Below are positions 42,453-51,275 of a stretch of 64,000 nt of DNA, piece by piece (the stretch's first letter is position 1; each line of letters starts with the position of its first letter). Under the pieces are notes generated by a model. That model was not told the DNA's origin. It saw nothing but the letters and a program-made list of their open reading frames with translations, and searched no databases. This DNA comes from CAILHX01 sp964511385 (GTDB taxonomy: Bacteria; Pseudomonadota; Gammaproteobacteria; Burkholderiales; Methylophilaceae). Position numbers and translations under genes: made by a program. The stretch covers positions 124,001 to 188,000 of the forward strand of contig CAZEFE010000004.1 in the NCBI GenBank assembly GCA_964511385.1, read 5' to 3'.

Positions 42453-43790
42453 GTGCAAGATTTCTGGTGGCGCACTCTTTGGCCTTTGACAACCGCGGCC
42501 CTGTTCAGCCTGATACTGTGGCCGATCGCCGGGGGCCGGGCGGCGGTTATCGCCCTGTTGTTGTGGCTGTTGGCTCTGCTGCTGGCGCATTTGCGCAACC
42601 TGCGCAAGCTGATGTTGTGGCTGAAGCATCCCGAGCCTTCCGCGCTGCCGGACGGCGGCGGAGTATGGGAAGATGCTTTTGCCGATTTGTACCAGGAATT
42701 GCGCCGCCATCGCCGCAGCGAAACCCAGCTGACTTCCGCACTGGACCGCCTGCAACAGGCTGCCGGCGCCTTGCCGGATGGCGTGGTGGTACTCAATTCC
42801 ACCGACCAGATCGAATGGTGCAACCACACGGCGGAACTCCAGCTGGGGTTGAATATGGAGCAGGACGGCGGGCAGCCCATTGCCTACCTGGTGCGCCAGG
42901 CCGAGTTTGCCAATTACCTGGAATCCTACAATTACGCTGAACCGCTCAAGCTGAAGACCTCGCGCAATCCGGGCGTATTGCTGGAACTGCAGTTGGTGCC
43001 GTTTGGCGAAAACCAGAAGCTGCTGATCTGCCGCGACATCACCCATCTGGAAAAAATTGAATCCATGCGCCGCGATTTTATTGCCAACGTGTCGCATGAG
43101 TTGAGGACGCCGCTGACTGTTGTTTCCGGCTTCCTCGAAACGCTGAAGGACATGGAGGGCGCAGTGCCGGAGCATTTGCGCCACTATTTCGACCTGATGG
43201 AAGAGCAGTCCGGGCGCATGCGGCGTCTGGTGGAAGATCTGCTTACGCTGTCGCAACTGGAAAGCAGCCAGGGGCTGACGCAGGAGACGGATATCCACCT
43301 GCCGTCGCTGCTGGAAACACTGCTCAACGAGGCGCAAGGGCTGAGCGCCGGGCGCCACGAAATCCTGATCACGCAGATGGATACCACGTTGCGCGTGCAT
43401 GGTAGTCTGGAAGAATTGCGCAGTGCTTTCGGCAACCTGATCAGCAATGCCATACGCTATACCCCACAGGGCGGGCGCATTTCAATCCGGCTGGAACTGC
43501 GGCATGGCGAGGTGGTGTTCAGCGTGCAGGACACCGGCATCGGTATTGATCCGCAGCATATCCCACGGCTGACCGAGCGCTTCTACCGCGTGGACCGCAG
43601 CCGTTCGCGCGAAACCGGCGGCACCGGGCTGGGGCTGTCCATCGTCAAGCACATCCTGACGCGGCACCAAGGCCGGCTGGAAATCCAGAGCGAAGCCGGC
43701 AAGGGCAGCACTTTCAGCGCCATATTGCCGGCCGCCAGGGTGCGCAAGGACGTTGCCAGCGACGTCAGCCGGCCCGCGCTTGCCGCCTGA
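42453..43790 (+). CDS. phoR: phosphate regulon sensor kinase PhoR
   Basis: A 445-residue membrane histidine kinase starting at GTG. Two short hydrophobic segments (FSLILWPIAGGRAAVIALLLWLLALLLA) lead into a PAS domain (about 95-200). The H box FIANVSHELRTPLTVVSGFLE, N box GNLISNAIRYTP, and G boxes DTGIGID and GGTGLGLSIVKHIL follow. The N-terminal layout is that of PhoR, which senses phosphate through the Pst/PhoU system; pst and phoU are not in this window. Confidence 0.95.
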   Translation: MQDFWWRTLWPLTTAALFSLILWPIAGGRAAVIALLLWLLALLLAHLRNLRKLMLWLKHPEPSALPDGGGVWEDAFADLYQELRRHRRSETQLTSALDRLQQAAGALPDGVVVLNSTDQIEWCNHTAELQLGLNMEQDGGQPIAYLVRQAEFANYLESYNYAEPLKLKTSRNPGVLLELQLVPFGENQKLLICRDITHLEKIESMRRDFIANVSHELRTPLTVVSGFLETLKDMEGAVPEHLRHYFDLMEEQSGRMRRLVEDLLTLSQLESSQGLTQETDIHLPSLLETLLNEAQGLSAGRHEILITQMDTTLRVHGSLEELRSAFGNLISNAIRYTPQGGRISIRLELRHGEVVFSVQDTGIGIDPQHIPRLTERFYRVDRSRSRETGGTGLGLSIVKHILTRHQGRLEIQSEAGKGSTFSAILPAARVRKDVASDVSRPALAA

Positions 43791-43808
43791 CCCCGGCGGG
43801 TGGCTGGC

Positions 43809-44216
43809 ATGCTCGCCCTGCTCACTATCCCCGACCACGAAATCGAAGTGACGTTTGTCCGCGCCCAGGGGGCGGGCGGGCAGAACGTCAACAAGGTGTC
43901 CAGCGCCGCGCATTTGCGTTTCGATATCCGTGGCTCCAGTTTGCCGGAAACGGTCAAGTCCGCTCTGCTGGCCTTGCGCGACCGGCGCATCAGCGCGGAC
44001 GGCGTGATTGTCATCAAGGCCCAGCGCTATCGCAGCCAGGAACTCAACCGGCAGGATGCCATCCTGCGGCTGCATGACCTGGTGAACCGGGCCGCGGTTC
44101 CGGCCACACCGCGCCGCGCAACCCGGCCCACGCTGGGTGCGCGCAAAAGAAGGCTGGAGACCAAAACGCAGCGCGGCCGCGTCAAGGCTTTGCGGGGCAA
44201 AGTGCAAGCGGACTGA
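43809..44216 (+). CDS. arfB: alternative ribosome-rescue factor (ICT1/ArfB family peptidyl-tRNA hydrolase)
   Basis: A 135-residue release-factor-like protein. The GGQ motif lies in RAQGAGGQNVNKVSSAAHLRFD and there is no codon-recognition domain. The C-terminal tail is basic (GARKRRLETKTQRGRVKALRG), as needed to enter the empty mRNA channel of stalled ribosomes. ATG 43809 gives the usual N-terminus; GTG 43800 in the same frame is an alternative. Confidence 0.9.
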   Translation: MLALLTIPDHEIEVTFVRAQGAGGQNVNKVSSAAHLRFDIRGSSLPETVKSALLALRDRRISADGVIVIKAQRYRSQELNRQDAILRLHDLVNRAAVPATPRRATRPTLGARKRRLETKTQRGRVKALRGKVQAD

Positions 44217-44245
44217 CGCGCCAACTGTGGCAAAATGGCGCTCTT

Positions 44246-44920
44246 ATGAAATTGCTCGCACTCGATACTTCTACCGAATACCTTTCCCTTGCCCTGTGGC
44301 TGGACGGCGAACTCAAGGTGCGCGAATTGCTGGCCGGGCAGAAACATTCGTCGCTGACCCTGCCCCTGCTGCGCGAGTTGCTGGATGAGGCTGGGTTGCA
44401 GTTGTCCGACCTCGACGGCATTGCCTTCGGCCAAGGCCCTGGTTCGTTCACCGGCCTGCGCATCGGCTGCGGCGTGGCGCAGGGGCTGGCGTTTGGCGCG
44501 GGGCTGAAGGTTGTCGGGGTGAGTACGCTGGAGGCGCTGGCCGAACAGGCCGGGCACGACAAGGTCATAACCTGTCTCGATGCGCGCATGGGCGAGGTGT
44601 ACCACGCCGCCTATCGGCGCAACGGCAAGGGTTGGGATGAAGTGCATGCGCCCGGCCTCTACGCGCCGGAAGCGCTCCCCGCCGTTGAAGGCGATGGCTG
44701 GTGCGGCACAGGCAGCGGTTGGGATAATTACGAGGCCGCGCTGCGGGCTTGTTACGCGGGACAAATCGGCGATGTCATGTTGAAAGCATTCCCCCTGGCG
44801 CGCCATATTGCCGCGCTGGCGGCGCCGCAATTCGCGGCGGGCAAGGCAGTTGCGCCGGATCAGGTTGCCCCGCTTTATGTGCGCAACAAAGTTGCGCTCA
44901 CCATGAAGGAGCGGGCATGA
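44246..44920 (+). CDS. tsaB: tRNA threonylcarbamoyladenosine biosynthesis protein TsaB
   Basis: A 224-residue ASKHA-fold protein. LLALDTSTEYLSLAL, GQGPGSFTGLRIGCGVAQGLAFG and CLDARMGEVYHAAY are TsaB hallmarks. It forms the TsaBDE complex that makes t6A37 on tRNAs. Its TGA overlaps the next gene's ATG (ATGA), the common tsaB-rimI arrangement. Confidence 0.95.
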   Translation: MKLLALDTSTEYLSLALWLDGELKVRELLAGQKHSSLTLPLLRELLDEAGLQLSDLDGIAFGQGPGSFTGLRIGCGVAQGLAFGAGLKVVGVSTLEALAEQAGHDKVITCLDARMGEVYHAAYRRNGKGWDEVHAPGLYAPEALPAVEGDGWCGTGSGWDNYEAALRACYAGQIGDVMLKAFPLARHIAALAAPQFAAGKAVAPDQVAPLYVRNKVALTMKERA

Positions 44921-45381
44921 GCGCCGTACTGGAAACCGAGGCACCGCGCTTGCGCGACATGAAAAAAGCCGACCTGGATGCCGTGATGCGGATAGAGCCT
45001 ACCATCTATTCGCACCCGTGGACGCGCGGCAATTTCGCCGATTCGCTCAAATCCGGATATCAATGCCTGGTGTATGAACGGGAAGGCGAGATGATAGGTT
45101 ATGCGGTGATGATGATGGTGCTGGACGAGGCGCACCTGCTCAACATCAGCATTGCCAAACAGCATCAGGGGCAAGGCTGGGGGCGCAGCCTGCTGCAACA
45201 ACTGGTGACGCTGGCCAGGCGCAAAAAGGCACACACCATGTTCCTGGAAGTGCGGCCTTCCAACAAGGCGGCGCTTGGTTTGTATGAAAGTTTCGGCTTC
45301 AACGAATTTTCCGTGCGCAAGGGTTATTACCCCGCCGCCAATGGCCGCGAGGATGCGATCCTGATGGGGCTGGCGATATGA
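44917..45381 (+). CDS. rimI: ribosomal protein S18 alanine N-acetyltransferase
   Basis: A 154-residue GNAT enzyme. The acetyl-CoA loop reads ISIAKQHQGQGWGRSLLQQLV (Q/R-x-x-G-x-G/A motif) and the C-terminal half LEVRPSNKAALGLYESFGF is RimI-like. It acetylates the N-terminus of S18 and perhaps other proteins. It overlaps tsaB and the following glycosylase gene by 4 bp each. Confidence 0.92.
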   Translation: MSAVLETEAPRLRDMKKADLDAVMRIEPTIYSHPWTRGNFADSLKSGYQCLVYEREGEMIGYAVMMMVLDEAHLLNISIAKQHQGQGWGRSLLQQLVTLARRKKAHTMFLEVRPSNKAALGLYESFGFNEFSVRKGYYPAANGREDAILMGLAI

Positions 45382-46133
45382 CGTTGACGCGCGAAGACCG
45401 CCTGCACGAACTGGAACTGCTGCCGGTGTGGACCGCCAGAAAACCCAAGCCTGGCGCTGCGAACGCCGAAATTGCCGTCGAGGTTGTGCCGGCATCGGCA
45501 TTGCCGGCGGACGTACCGGGCACAATGCCCGAGGCTTCCCCGCCGGCAGTCATGCAGTTGGATTGGCAAGGCTTGCAGCAGGCGGTGGCGGCGTGCCAGG
45601 CGTGTAGTCTTGCCAAAACCCGCACCCAGACTGTATTCGGCGTGGGCGACCCCAACGCCGAATGGCTGTTTGTCGGCGAGGCGCCGGGCGCGGAAGAAGA
45701 CCGGCGCGGCGAGCCGTTTGTCGGCCAGGCCGGGCAGTTGCTGGATAACATGCTGGCGGCCATCAATCTCAAGCGCGGCGACAATGTGTATATCGCCAAC
45801 GTGCTCAAGTGCCGCCCGCCGGGCAACCGCGATCCGCAGGGCGAGGAAGTCGTCAAGTGCGATCCCTTTTTGAAGCGCCAGGTGGAGCTGATCCGGCCGA
45901 AATTGATTGTGGCGATGGGGCGTTTCGCCGCGCAGTCGCTGCTGAACACCGAGCAATCCATCAGCGCCTTGCGGAGCAAGCTGCACGATTACCACGGGGT
46001 GCCGGTGATCGTCACCTATCATCCGGCTTACCTGCTGCGCAACCTGATGGACAAGGCCAAGGCATGGGAGGATTTGTGTTTTGCGCGTGCTACCATGAAG
46101 CAGTTGCAATCGGCAGAACCGCCCCTATCTTGA
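45378..46133 (+). CDS. uracil-DNA glycosylase, family 4-like (Fe-S)
   Basis: A 251-residue protein. The catalytic region is in VGEAPGAEEDRRGEPFVG and the second motif in VTYHPAYLLR. Four Cys that could hold a 4Fe-4S cluster are present (CQACSLAKTRTQ, ANVLKCRPP and VKCDPF). Family-4 enzymes remove uracil from DNA and are common next to tsaB-rimI in betaproteobacteria. An N-terminal extension of about 60 residues is low in complexity. Confidence 0.9.
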   Translation: MTLTREDRLHELELLPVWTARKPKPGAANAEIAVEVVPASALPADVPGTMPEASPPAVMQLDWQGLQQAVAACQACSLAKTRTQTVFGVGDPNAEWLFVGEAPGAEEDRRGEPFVGQAGQLLDNMLAAINLKRGDNVYIANVLKCRPPGNRDPQGEEVVKCDPFLKRQVELIRPKLIVAMGRFAAQSLLNTEQSISALRSKLHDYHGVPVIVTYHPAYLLRNLMDKAKAWEDLCFARATMKQLQSAEPPLS

Positions 46134-46164
46134 AACTACCGTTTTATTCATCAGGAGCCTTTAC

Positions 46165-46755
46165 ATGCGTAAACTTCTTACCGCTTTTGCTCTGGCCGCG
46201 ACACTGGCGCTGACCGGTTGCGGCTACAACACCTTCCAGTCGCAGGATGAACAGGTCACGGCCAGCTGGTCCGAAGTGCTCAACCAGTACCAGCGCCGCG
46301 CCGATCTGGTGCCCAACCTGGTGAACACCGTCAAGGGTTACGCCAGCCATGAAAAGGAAGTGCTGGAGGCGGTGACCCTGGCCCGCTCCAAAGTGGGTGG
46401 CATCCAGGCCACGCCGGAGCTGGTCAACGACGAGCAGGCGTTCGCCAAGTTCCAGGCGGCGCAGGGTGAGTTGACCTCGGCCTTGTCGCGCCTGCTGGTG
46501 GTGTCGGAAAACTATCCGCAACTCAAGGCGGACGGCAATTTCCGCGACTTGCAGGCGCAACTGGAAGGTACCGAAAACCGCATCACCGTGGCGCGCAACC
46601 GCTACATCAAGGCGGTGCAGGATTACAACGTGACGGTGCGTTCCTTCCCCAGCAACCTGACGGCGATGATGTTCAGCTACAAGGCCAAGCCCAATTTCTC
46701 CGTGGAGAACGAAAAGGCGATTTCGTCCGCGCCCAAGGTGGATTTCGGCAAGTAA
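46165..46755 (+). CDS. LemA family protein (lipoprotein)
   Basis: A 196-residue protein with lipobox LALTGCGYN at the N-terminus and the coiled LemA core (ASWSEVLNQYQRRADLVPNLVNTVKGY, ENRITVARNRYIKAVQDYN). LemA proteins are membrane-attached helical bundles of unknown role. They usually occur with TPM-domain proteins, as here, where two follow directly. Confidence 0.92.
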   Translation: MRKLLTAFALAATLALTGCGYNTFQSQDEQVTASWSEVLNQYQRRADLVPNLVNTVKGYASHEKEVLEAVTLARSKVGGIQATPELVNDEQAFAKFQAAQGELTSALSRLLVVSENYPQLKADGNFRDLQAQLEGTENRITVARNRYIKAVQDYNVTVRSFPSNLTAMMFSYKAKPNFSVENEKAISSAPKVDFGK

Positions 46756-46758
46756 AGC

Positions 46759-47592
46759 ATGATCCGCTGGATCAACATCCTGCTCCTCTGCCTGTTGCCC
46801 TTGCTGGCATCAGCAGAGGTCGCCATTCCGCCGCTGCAACATCGCGTGACCGATCTCACCGCCACGCTCAACAGCGCGCAGCAGGCCGACCTGGAAGCCC
46901 GCCTCGCGGCATTCGAGGCGAAAAAAGGCAGCCAGATCGCCATCCTGATCGTCCCCACTACGCAGCCGGAAGACATCGCCCAGTATTCCATCCGCGTGGT
47001 TGAAGCCTGGAAACTGGGGCGCAAGGGCGTGGATGACGGCGTGCTGGTGCTGCTGGCCAAGGACGACCGTCGTTCGCGCATCGAGGTGGGATACGGCCTG
47101 GAAGGCGCGCTGCCGGACGCCATCGCCAAACGCATTGTGACCGAGGTGATGCGGCCTTATTTCAAGCAGAACGATTTTTACGGCGGGCTGGTGGCGGGCA
47201 CCGACAAGATTGCCGCGGTGATTGATGGCGAGCCGTTGCCGTCGCCGCCAGCACAAGCCGAAAGCCCTATTGATTACGGTTTGGGCCTGATCGCGGTGGT
47301 CATGTGGGTGGCGGTTGCTGTCGGCGGTTTGTTGCGTGGCCTGCTGGGGAGGGCTGGTGGTGCTTTGGCCGGCGGCGGTTTGGTTGCCGTGCTGTTTCTT
47401 GTGCTGGGCTTGGGGTTCGTGATGGCGCTTATCCTGGGAGCCGTCACATTTTTTTGGACGCTGGCCGCCGGTAGCGGGGGCAGGGTTTTTTCCAGCGGCA
47501 GCGGTGGTTTTGGCGGCGGCGGGCTGGGAGGCAGGGGCTTTTCTGGCGGTGGCGGCGGATTTGGTGGCGGTGGCGCCTCCGGAGGCTGGTGA
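46759..47592 (+). CDS. TPM domain membrane protein (YgcG type)
   Basis: A 277-residue protein. Signal peptide (ILLLCLLPLLASA), TPM domain (about 25-150, with VTDLTATLNSAQQADLEARL, WKLGRKGVDDGVLVLLAKDDRR and EVGYGLEGALPDAIAKRI), then two or three hydrophobic segments, and a Gly-rich tail ending GGGASGGW. The family is associated with LemA; a role in envelope or photosystem repair has been described only for relatives. The stop overlaps the next start by one base (TGATG). Confidence 0.9.
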   Translation: MIRWINILLLCLLPLLASAEVAIPPLQHRVTDLTATLNSAQQADLEARLAAFEAKKGSQIAILIVPTTQPEDIAQYSIRVVEAWKLGRKGVDDGVLVLLAKDDRRSRIEVGYGLEGALPDAIAKRIVTEVMRPYFKQNDFYGGLVAGTDKIAAVIDGEPLPSPPAQAESPIDYGLGLIAVVMWVAVAVGGLLRGLLGRAGGALAGGGLVAVLFLVLGLGFVMALILGAVTFFWTLAAGSGGRVFSSGSGGFGGGGLGGRGFSGGGGGFGGGGASGGW

Positions 47593-48092
47593 TGAATAGA
47601 TTGCAACGATGGCTAAGGCATCTTCTTGCCGGGCGCTGGCAGGTGATGCGCTGTTTTTCCAAGGCGTCCATGGCCGCTATCGAAGCGGCCATCAGACGTT
47701 CCGAAACCACCCATATGGGCGAACTGCGTTTTGCCGTGGAAGCCGGGCTGGATTGGCATGCCTTGCTGCACGGCGTTACCCCGCGCCAGCGTGCGATCGA
47801 GGTGTTCTCGCAGTTGCGGGTGTGGGATACCGAGCATAATTCCGGCGTGCTGATATATCTGCTGTTGGCGGACCGGCGCGTGGAAATCGTGGCCGATCGC
47901 GGGATACATACCCGTGTTGGCGATGCCGGGTGGGCCGCCATTTGCCGTGGCATGGAGGCCGAATTCCGCGCCGGACGCTTCGAGCAAGGCGTGCTGCTCG
48001 GACTGGAGCGTATTTCCGCATTGCTGTGCCAGCATTTTCCTGCGTTGACTGAGAATCCCGATGAATTACCCGATGCGCCTGTGGTTCTGTAG
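47592..48092 (+). CDS. TPM domain protein without signal peptide
   Basis: A 166-residue protein. The TPM domain is visible in IEAAIRRSETTHMGELRFAVEAGL, WDTEHNSGVLIYLLLADRRVEIVADRGI and AGWAAICRGMEAEFRAG. No clear signal peptide and only a weak N-terminal hydrophobic part. It is the third gene of the lemA-tpm-tpm operon, overlapping by one base upstream and by 32 bp downstream. Confidence 0.87.
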   Translation: MNRLQRWLRHLLAGRWQVMRCFSKASMAAIEAAIRRSETTHMGELRFAVEAGLDWHALLHGVTPRQRAIEVFSQLRVWDTEHNSGVLIYLLLADRRVEIVADRGIHTRVGDAGWAAICRGMEAEFRAGRFEQGVLLGLERISALLCQHFPALTENPDELPDAPVVL

Positions 48093-48675
48093 CCTGTTGC
48101 TGTTGCCCATGCTGGCTTGGGCGGGTATCGAGGATATGGCGCGCGTCCTGCAGCAGACGCCGGTGCCGGACGAGTTCAGCTTTTGTTGGGGCGGCACCTG
48201 TGCGGCGGTGGAAACGGTCAGCCTGAGTAATGAGGAATGGCAGCAGGTGCGCCAGGTATTTGCCGACCCGGCCAACAGCGCGGAAGAAGAGCGCGCCATG
48301 ATTGCCCAGGCGGTGGGTTTGCTGGAACGGTTGGTCGGCCCCAAGACCGGCACCGATGGCGACCGCGCCGGAACCTTCGGCAATTCCGCCTATCCCGGGC
48401 AACTGGATTGCAACGATGAATCCACCAATACCCTGAGTTACATGCGCATGATGGCGGATGACGGCCTGATCCGGCTGCATCAGGTCATGAGCGCGACGAC
48501 GCGCGGCGGGTTCCTGCTTTTTGGCCGGCATACCACGGCGGTGATCCAGGAGATTGCAACCGGCCGCCAATACGCGGTGGATGCCTGGTTCCACGACAAT
48601 GGTTTCCCGCCGGAAATTTTGCCGCTGGAGCGCTGGCTGGGCGGGTGGCGACCCGGCAACAGTACTGCGCACTGA
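48061..48675 (+). CDS. exported protein with possible LapG-like Cys-His-Asp triad
   Basis: A 204-residue protein of unknown family. The signal peptide (LWFCSLLLLPMLAWA) sends it to the periplasm. Conserved-looking polar positions are C117 (GQLDCNDESTNTLSYMRMM), H157 (GRHTTAVIQE) and D174 (YAVDAWFHDNG). Spacing 40 and 17 is close to the Cys-His-Asp spacing of LapG and other bacterial transglutaminase-like cysteine proteases. That reading is inference from pattern only. A further Cys pair is CWGGTC (42-47). It overlaps the preceding TPM gene by 32 bp. Confidence 0.65.
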   Translation: MNYPMRLWFCSLLLLPMLAWAGIEDMARVLQQTPVPDEFSFCWGGTCAAVETVSLSNEEWQQVRQVFADPANSAEEERAMIAQAVGLLERLVGPKTGTDGDRAGTFGNSAYPGQLDCNDESTNTLSYMRMMADDGLIRLHQVMSATTRGGFLLFGRHTTAVIQEIATGRQYAVDAWFHDNGFPPEILPLERWLGGWRPGNSTAH

Positions 48676-48827
48676 CGCTTTTCGGGCACTTCTGTAAATC
48701 CAACTTTCGTCGCCATGCTGCGTTGATCACAAAAAATTATCCCTTACATATCAAGTATATGCCGCGTCATAATTTTGTGTTCTCGCCTTGCCTGGCTTAG
48801 AAATTTGAATTTATAGAAACGCCCTTT

Positions 48828-48836
48828 TGCTATAAA
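48828..48836 (+). promoter_or_regulatory. extended -10 promoter of proS
   Basis: TGCTATAAA gives an extended -10 element (TGn plus TATAAA) 37 bp before the proS ATG, in an A+T-rich 197-bp gap. A good -35 at 17 bp is missing, as tolerated by extended -10 promoters. Confidence 0.45.
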
Positions 48837-48872
48837 ATTCTGCACCTTGAGAATTTTCAGAAAGCCCGATTC

Positions 48873-50588
48873 ATGCGTGTCTCCCAGTTTTTCATCTCCA
48901 CCCTGAAAGAAGCCCCCAACGAAGCTGAGCTGGTTTCACACCAGTTGATGCTGCGCGCCGGGCTGATCAAGCGCTTGGGGTCAGGTCTCTATAGTTGGAT
49001 GCCCCTGGGCCTGCGCGTGCTGCGCAAGGTCGAGGCCATCGTCAGGGAGGAAATGAACAAGGCCGGCGCGCTGGAACTGCTGATGCCGGCGGTGACCCCG
49101 GCCGAACTGTGGCAGGAAACCGGGCGCTGGGAAGTGTTCGGCCCGCAGATGCTGAAAATCAAGGACAGGCACCAGCGCGATTTCTGTTTCGGCCCGACGC
49201 ACGAGGAGGTGATTACCGACATCGCCCGCCGCGAAATCAGCAGCTACAAGCAGTTGCCGCTCAATTTCTACCAGATCCAGACCAAGTTCCGCGACGAGAT
49301 CCGCCCGCGTTTCGGCGTGATGCGCGCACGCGAATTCGTGATGAAGGACGCTTATAGCTTCCACACCAGCAAGGCCAGCCTGGAGCAGACCTACGCGGTG
49401 ATGCACCAGACCTATTCCCGCATTTTTACCCGCTTGGGCTTGAAGTTCCGTGCCGTGGCGGCAGATACCGGCGCCATCGGCGGTACCGGCTCGCACGAAT
49501 TCCATGTGCTGGCTGATTCCGGCGAGGACGCCATCGCCTACAACCCGAGTTCCGACTATGCTGCCAACGTGGAGATGGCCGAGGCGCTGGCACCCACTGC
49601 CCCCCGTGCTGCCCCGACGGAGGCCATGCGCGACGTGGATACCCCCAAGCAGACCACCTGCGAGGACGTTGCCGCGCTGCTGGGCATCCCGCTGCAAAAA
49701 ACCGTCAAACTGATTGCGGTGATGGCAGGGGAAAAACTGCATGTGCTGCTGGTGCGCGGCGACCACGCGTTGAATGAGGTGAAAGCCGCCAAGTTGCACG
49801 GCCTGGCCGATTTCCGCTTTGCCAGCGAAGAGGAAATCCGCGCGGTGTTCAATTGCCCGCCGGGATTCCTCGGCCCGGTCGGGCTGGATCGCTCGCAAAT
49901 TCGTGTCATTGCCGACCGTACCGTGGCCGTCATGAGCGATTTTGTCTGCGGCGCCAACAAGCCCAAGTTCCATACCGCCGGCGTGAACTGGGGGCGCGAC
50001 TTGCCTGAGCCCGACCTGGTAGCGGACATCCGCAACGTGGTGGCGGGTGATGCGTGTTCGGATGGGCAAGGTACGCTGGAAATCTGCCGCGGCATCGAAG
50101 TCGGCCACATCTTCCAGTTGGGCGACAAGTACTCCCAGGCAATGAACGCCACCTATCTCGATGAAAACGGCCAGCACCAGGTGATGACCATGGGCTGTTA
50201 CGGTATTGGCGTGTCGCGCATTGTCGGCGCGGCGATCGAGCAGAATAACGATGCCCGTGGCATCATATTCCCGGCGGCGCTGGCGCCGTTCAACGTGGCG
50301 ATTGCCGCGATTGGTTTCGAGCGTAGCGAAGAAGTCAAACAAGCGGCGCTGAAACTGCATGACGATTTGCAGGCGGCGGGCATCGACGTGCTGCTGGATG
50401 ACCGGGGCGAGCGCCCCGGCGTGATGTTTGCCGACATGGAACTGATCGGCATCCCGCACCGCATCACGGTGGGTGACCGCGGCCTGAAAGAGGGCGTGGT
50501 GGAGTACCAGGCCCGCGCCGGCGGCGAAGCCAGGACAGTTGCGCTCTCCGAAGTGGTGTCGTTCCTTATGGCGGTATGCGCTGGCTAG
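48873..50588 (+). CDS. proS: prolyl-tRNA synthetase
   Basis: A 571-residue class II synthetase of the bacterial ProS form. Motif 2 region FYQIQTKFRDEIRPRFGVMRAREFVMKDAYSF is clear. The editing (INS) domain occupies the middle (about 240-390) and includes LLVRGDHALNEVKAAKLHG. Motif 3 lies in CYGIGVSRIVGAAIEQNND. The C-terminal anticodon domain shows DDRGERPGVMFADMELIGIPHR. The stop overlaps the lytic transglycosylase start by 13 bp. Confidence 0.97.
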   Translation: MRVSQFFISTLKEAPNEAELVSHQLMLRAGLIKRLGSGLYSWMPLGLRVLRKVEAIVREEMNKAGALELLMPAVTPAELWQETGRWEVFGPQMLKIKDRHQRDFCFGPTHEEVITDIARREISSYKQLPLNFYQIQTKFRDEIRPRFGVMRAREFVMKDAYSFHTSKASLEQTYAVMHQTYSRIFTRLGLKFRAVAADTGAIGGTGSHEFHVLADSGEDAIAYNPSSDYAANVEMAEALAPTAPRAAPTEAMRDVDTPKQTTCEDVAALLGIPLQKTVKLIAVMAGEKLHVLLVRGDHALNEVKAAKLHGLADFRFASEEEIRAVFNCPPGFLGPVGLDRSQIRVIADRTVAVMSDFVCGANKPKFHTAGVNWGRDLPEPDLVADIRNVVAGDACSDGQGTLEICRGIEVGHIFQLGDKYSQAMNATYLDENGQHQVMTMGCYGIGVSRIVGAAIEQNNDARGIIFPAALAPFNVAIAAIGFERSEEVKQAALKLHDDLQAAGIDVLLDDRGERPGVMFADMELIGIPHRITVGDRGLKEGVVEYQARAGGEARTVALSEVVSFLMAVCAG

Positions 50589-51160
50589 TTGCATGGCTGC
50601 TGCTCGGCTGGCCATTATTAACGCAGGCCGGCGCGCAGCTTGAAGAGCCGCTTTCCGCCAGCGTGCGTGCGGGGCTGCAGAAAACAGTGTCGGATACCGC
50701 GGCGCCACGGCTGGTGTTCCAGTCTGATGCCGAAGCCCGGCGCTGGCTGGCGGAAATGTCGGGGCGCCTGAAAAAACGCATTCCCGACGAGGCGTTCCGT
50801 CTCGATTTCCTCACAACCGTCCATTACGAAGCCACCCGTGCCGGGCTCGACCCGCAACTGGTGCTGGGTTTGATCCAGGTGGAAAGCGGGTTCAAGAAGT
50901 ACGCGGTGTCATCCGCGGGCGCGCGCGGTTTCATGCAGGTGATGCCGTTCTGGGTGCGCAGTATTGGCGCACCGGACCAGAACCTGTTTCATTTGCGCGT
51001 CAACTTGCGTTATGGCTGCACGATCCTGCGTCATTACCTGGACCTCGAAAAAGGCAATCTGTTTCGTGCGCTGGGCCGTTACAACGGCAGCCTGGGGCGC
51101 GCGGAATACCCCAACATGGTGGTTGGCGCATGGCGCCGCTATTGGTCATATCGCAGTTAA
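50576..51160 (+). CDS. lytic transglycosylase (SLT domain)
   Basis: A 194-residue exported protein. Signal peptide (LVAWLLLGWPLLTQAGA), then the SLT domain with the catalytic Glu in LGLIQVESGFKKYAVSSAGARGFMQVMPFW and the downstream NLFHLRVNLRYGCTILRHYLD and RALGRYNGS. It cleaves murein between MurNAc and GlcNAc. The 13-bp overlap with proS suggests co-transcription, as seen in other betaproteobacteria. Confidence 0.92.
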   Translation: MRWLVAWLLLGWPLLTQAGAQLEEPLSASVRAGLQKTVSDTAAPRLVFQSDAEARRWLAEMSGRLKKRIPDEAFRLDFLTTVHYEATRAGLDPQLVLGLIQVESGFKKYAVSSAGARGFMQVMPFWVRSIGAPDQNLFHLRVNLRYGCTILRHYLDLEKGNLFRALGRYNGSLGRAEYPNMVVGAWRRYWSYRS

Positions 51161-51172
51161 TCCCACGGAATG

Positions 51173-51215
51173 CACGGCACTGGTGCCGTGACATTTTGCC
51201 GCACCACGATGGTGC
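51173..51215. promoter_or_regulatory. two inverted repeats upstream of the DUF1097 gene
   Basis: CACGGCAC/GTGCCGTG with a 2-nt centre (51173-51190) and GCACCA/TGGTGC with a 3-nt centre (51201-51215) lie just after the lytic transglycosylase gene. The second fits the NtrC pattern GCACC-N5-GGTGC. No sigma-54 promoter was found downstream, so an operator, a terminator of the previous gene, or both are open. Confidence 0.35.
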
Positions 51216-51275
51216 AAATTTTGTTTGCCAACCTGTAGCTTAGGTACTACTATCGGCGGCGGACTTGATAAGAAG

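Noticed and set aside
48981..50708. Minus-strand frame opposite proS
   Set aside because: proS carries all class II motifs; the opposite frame is compositionally biased and motif-free.
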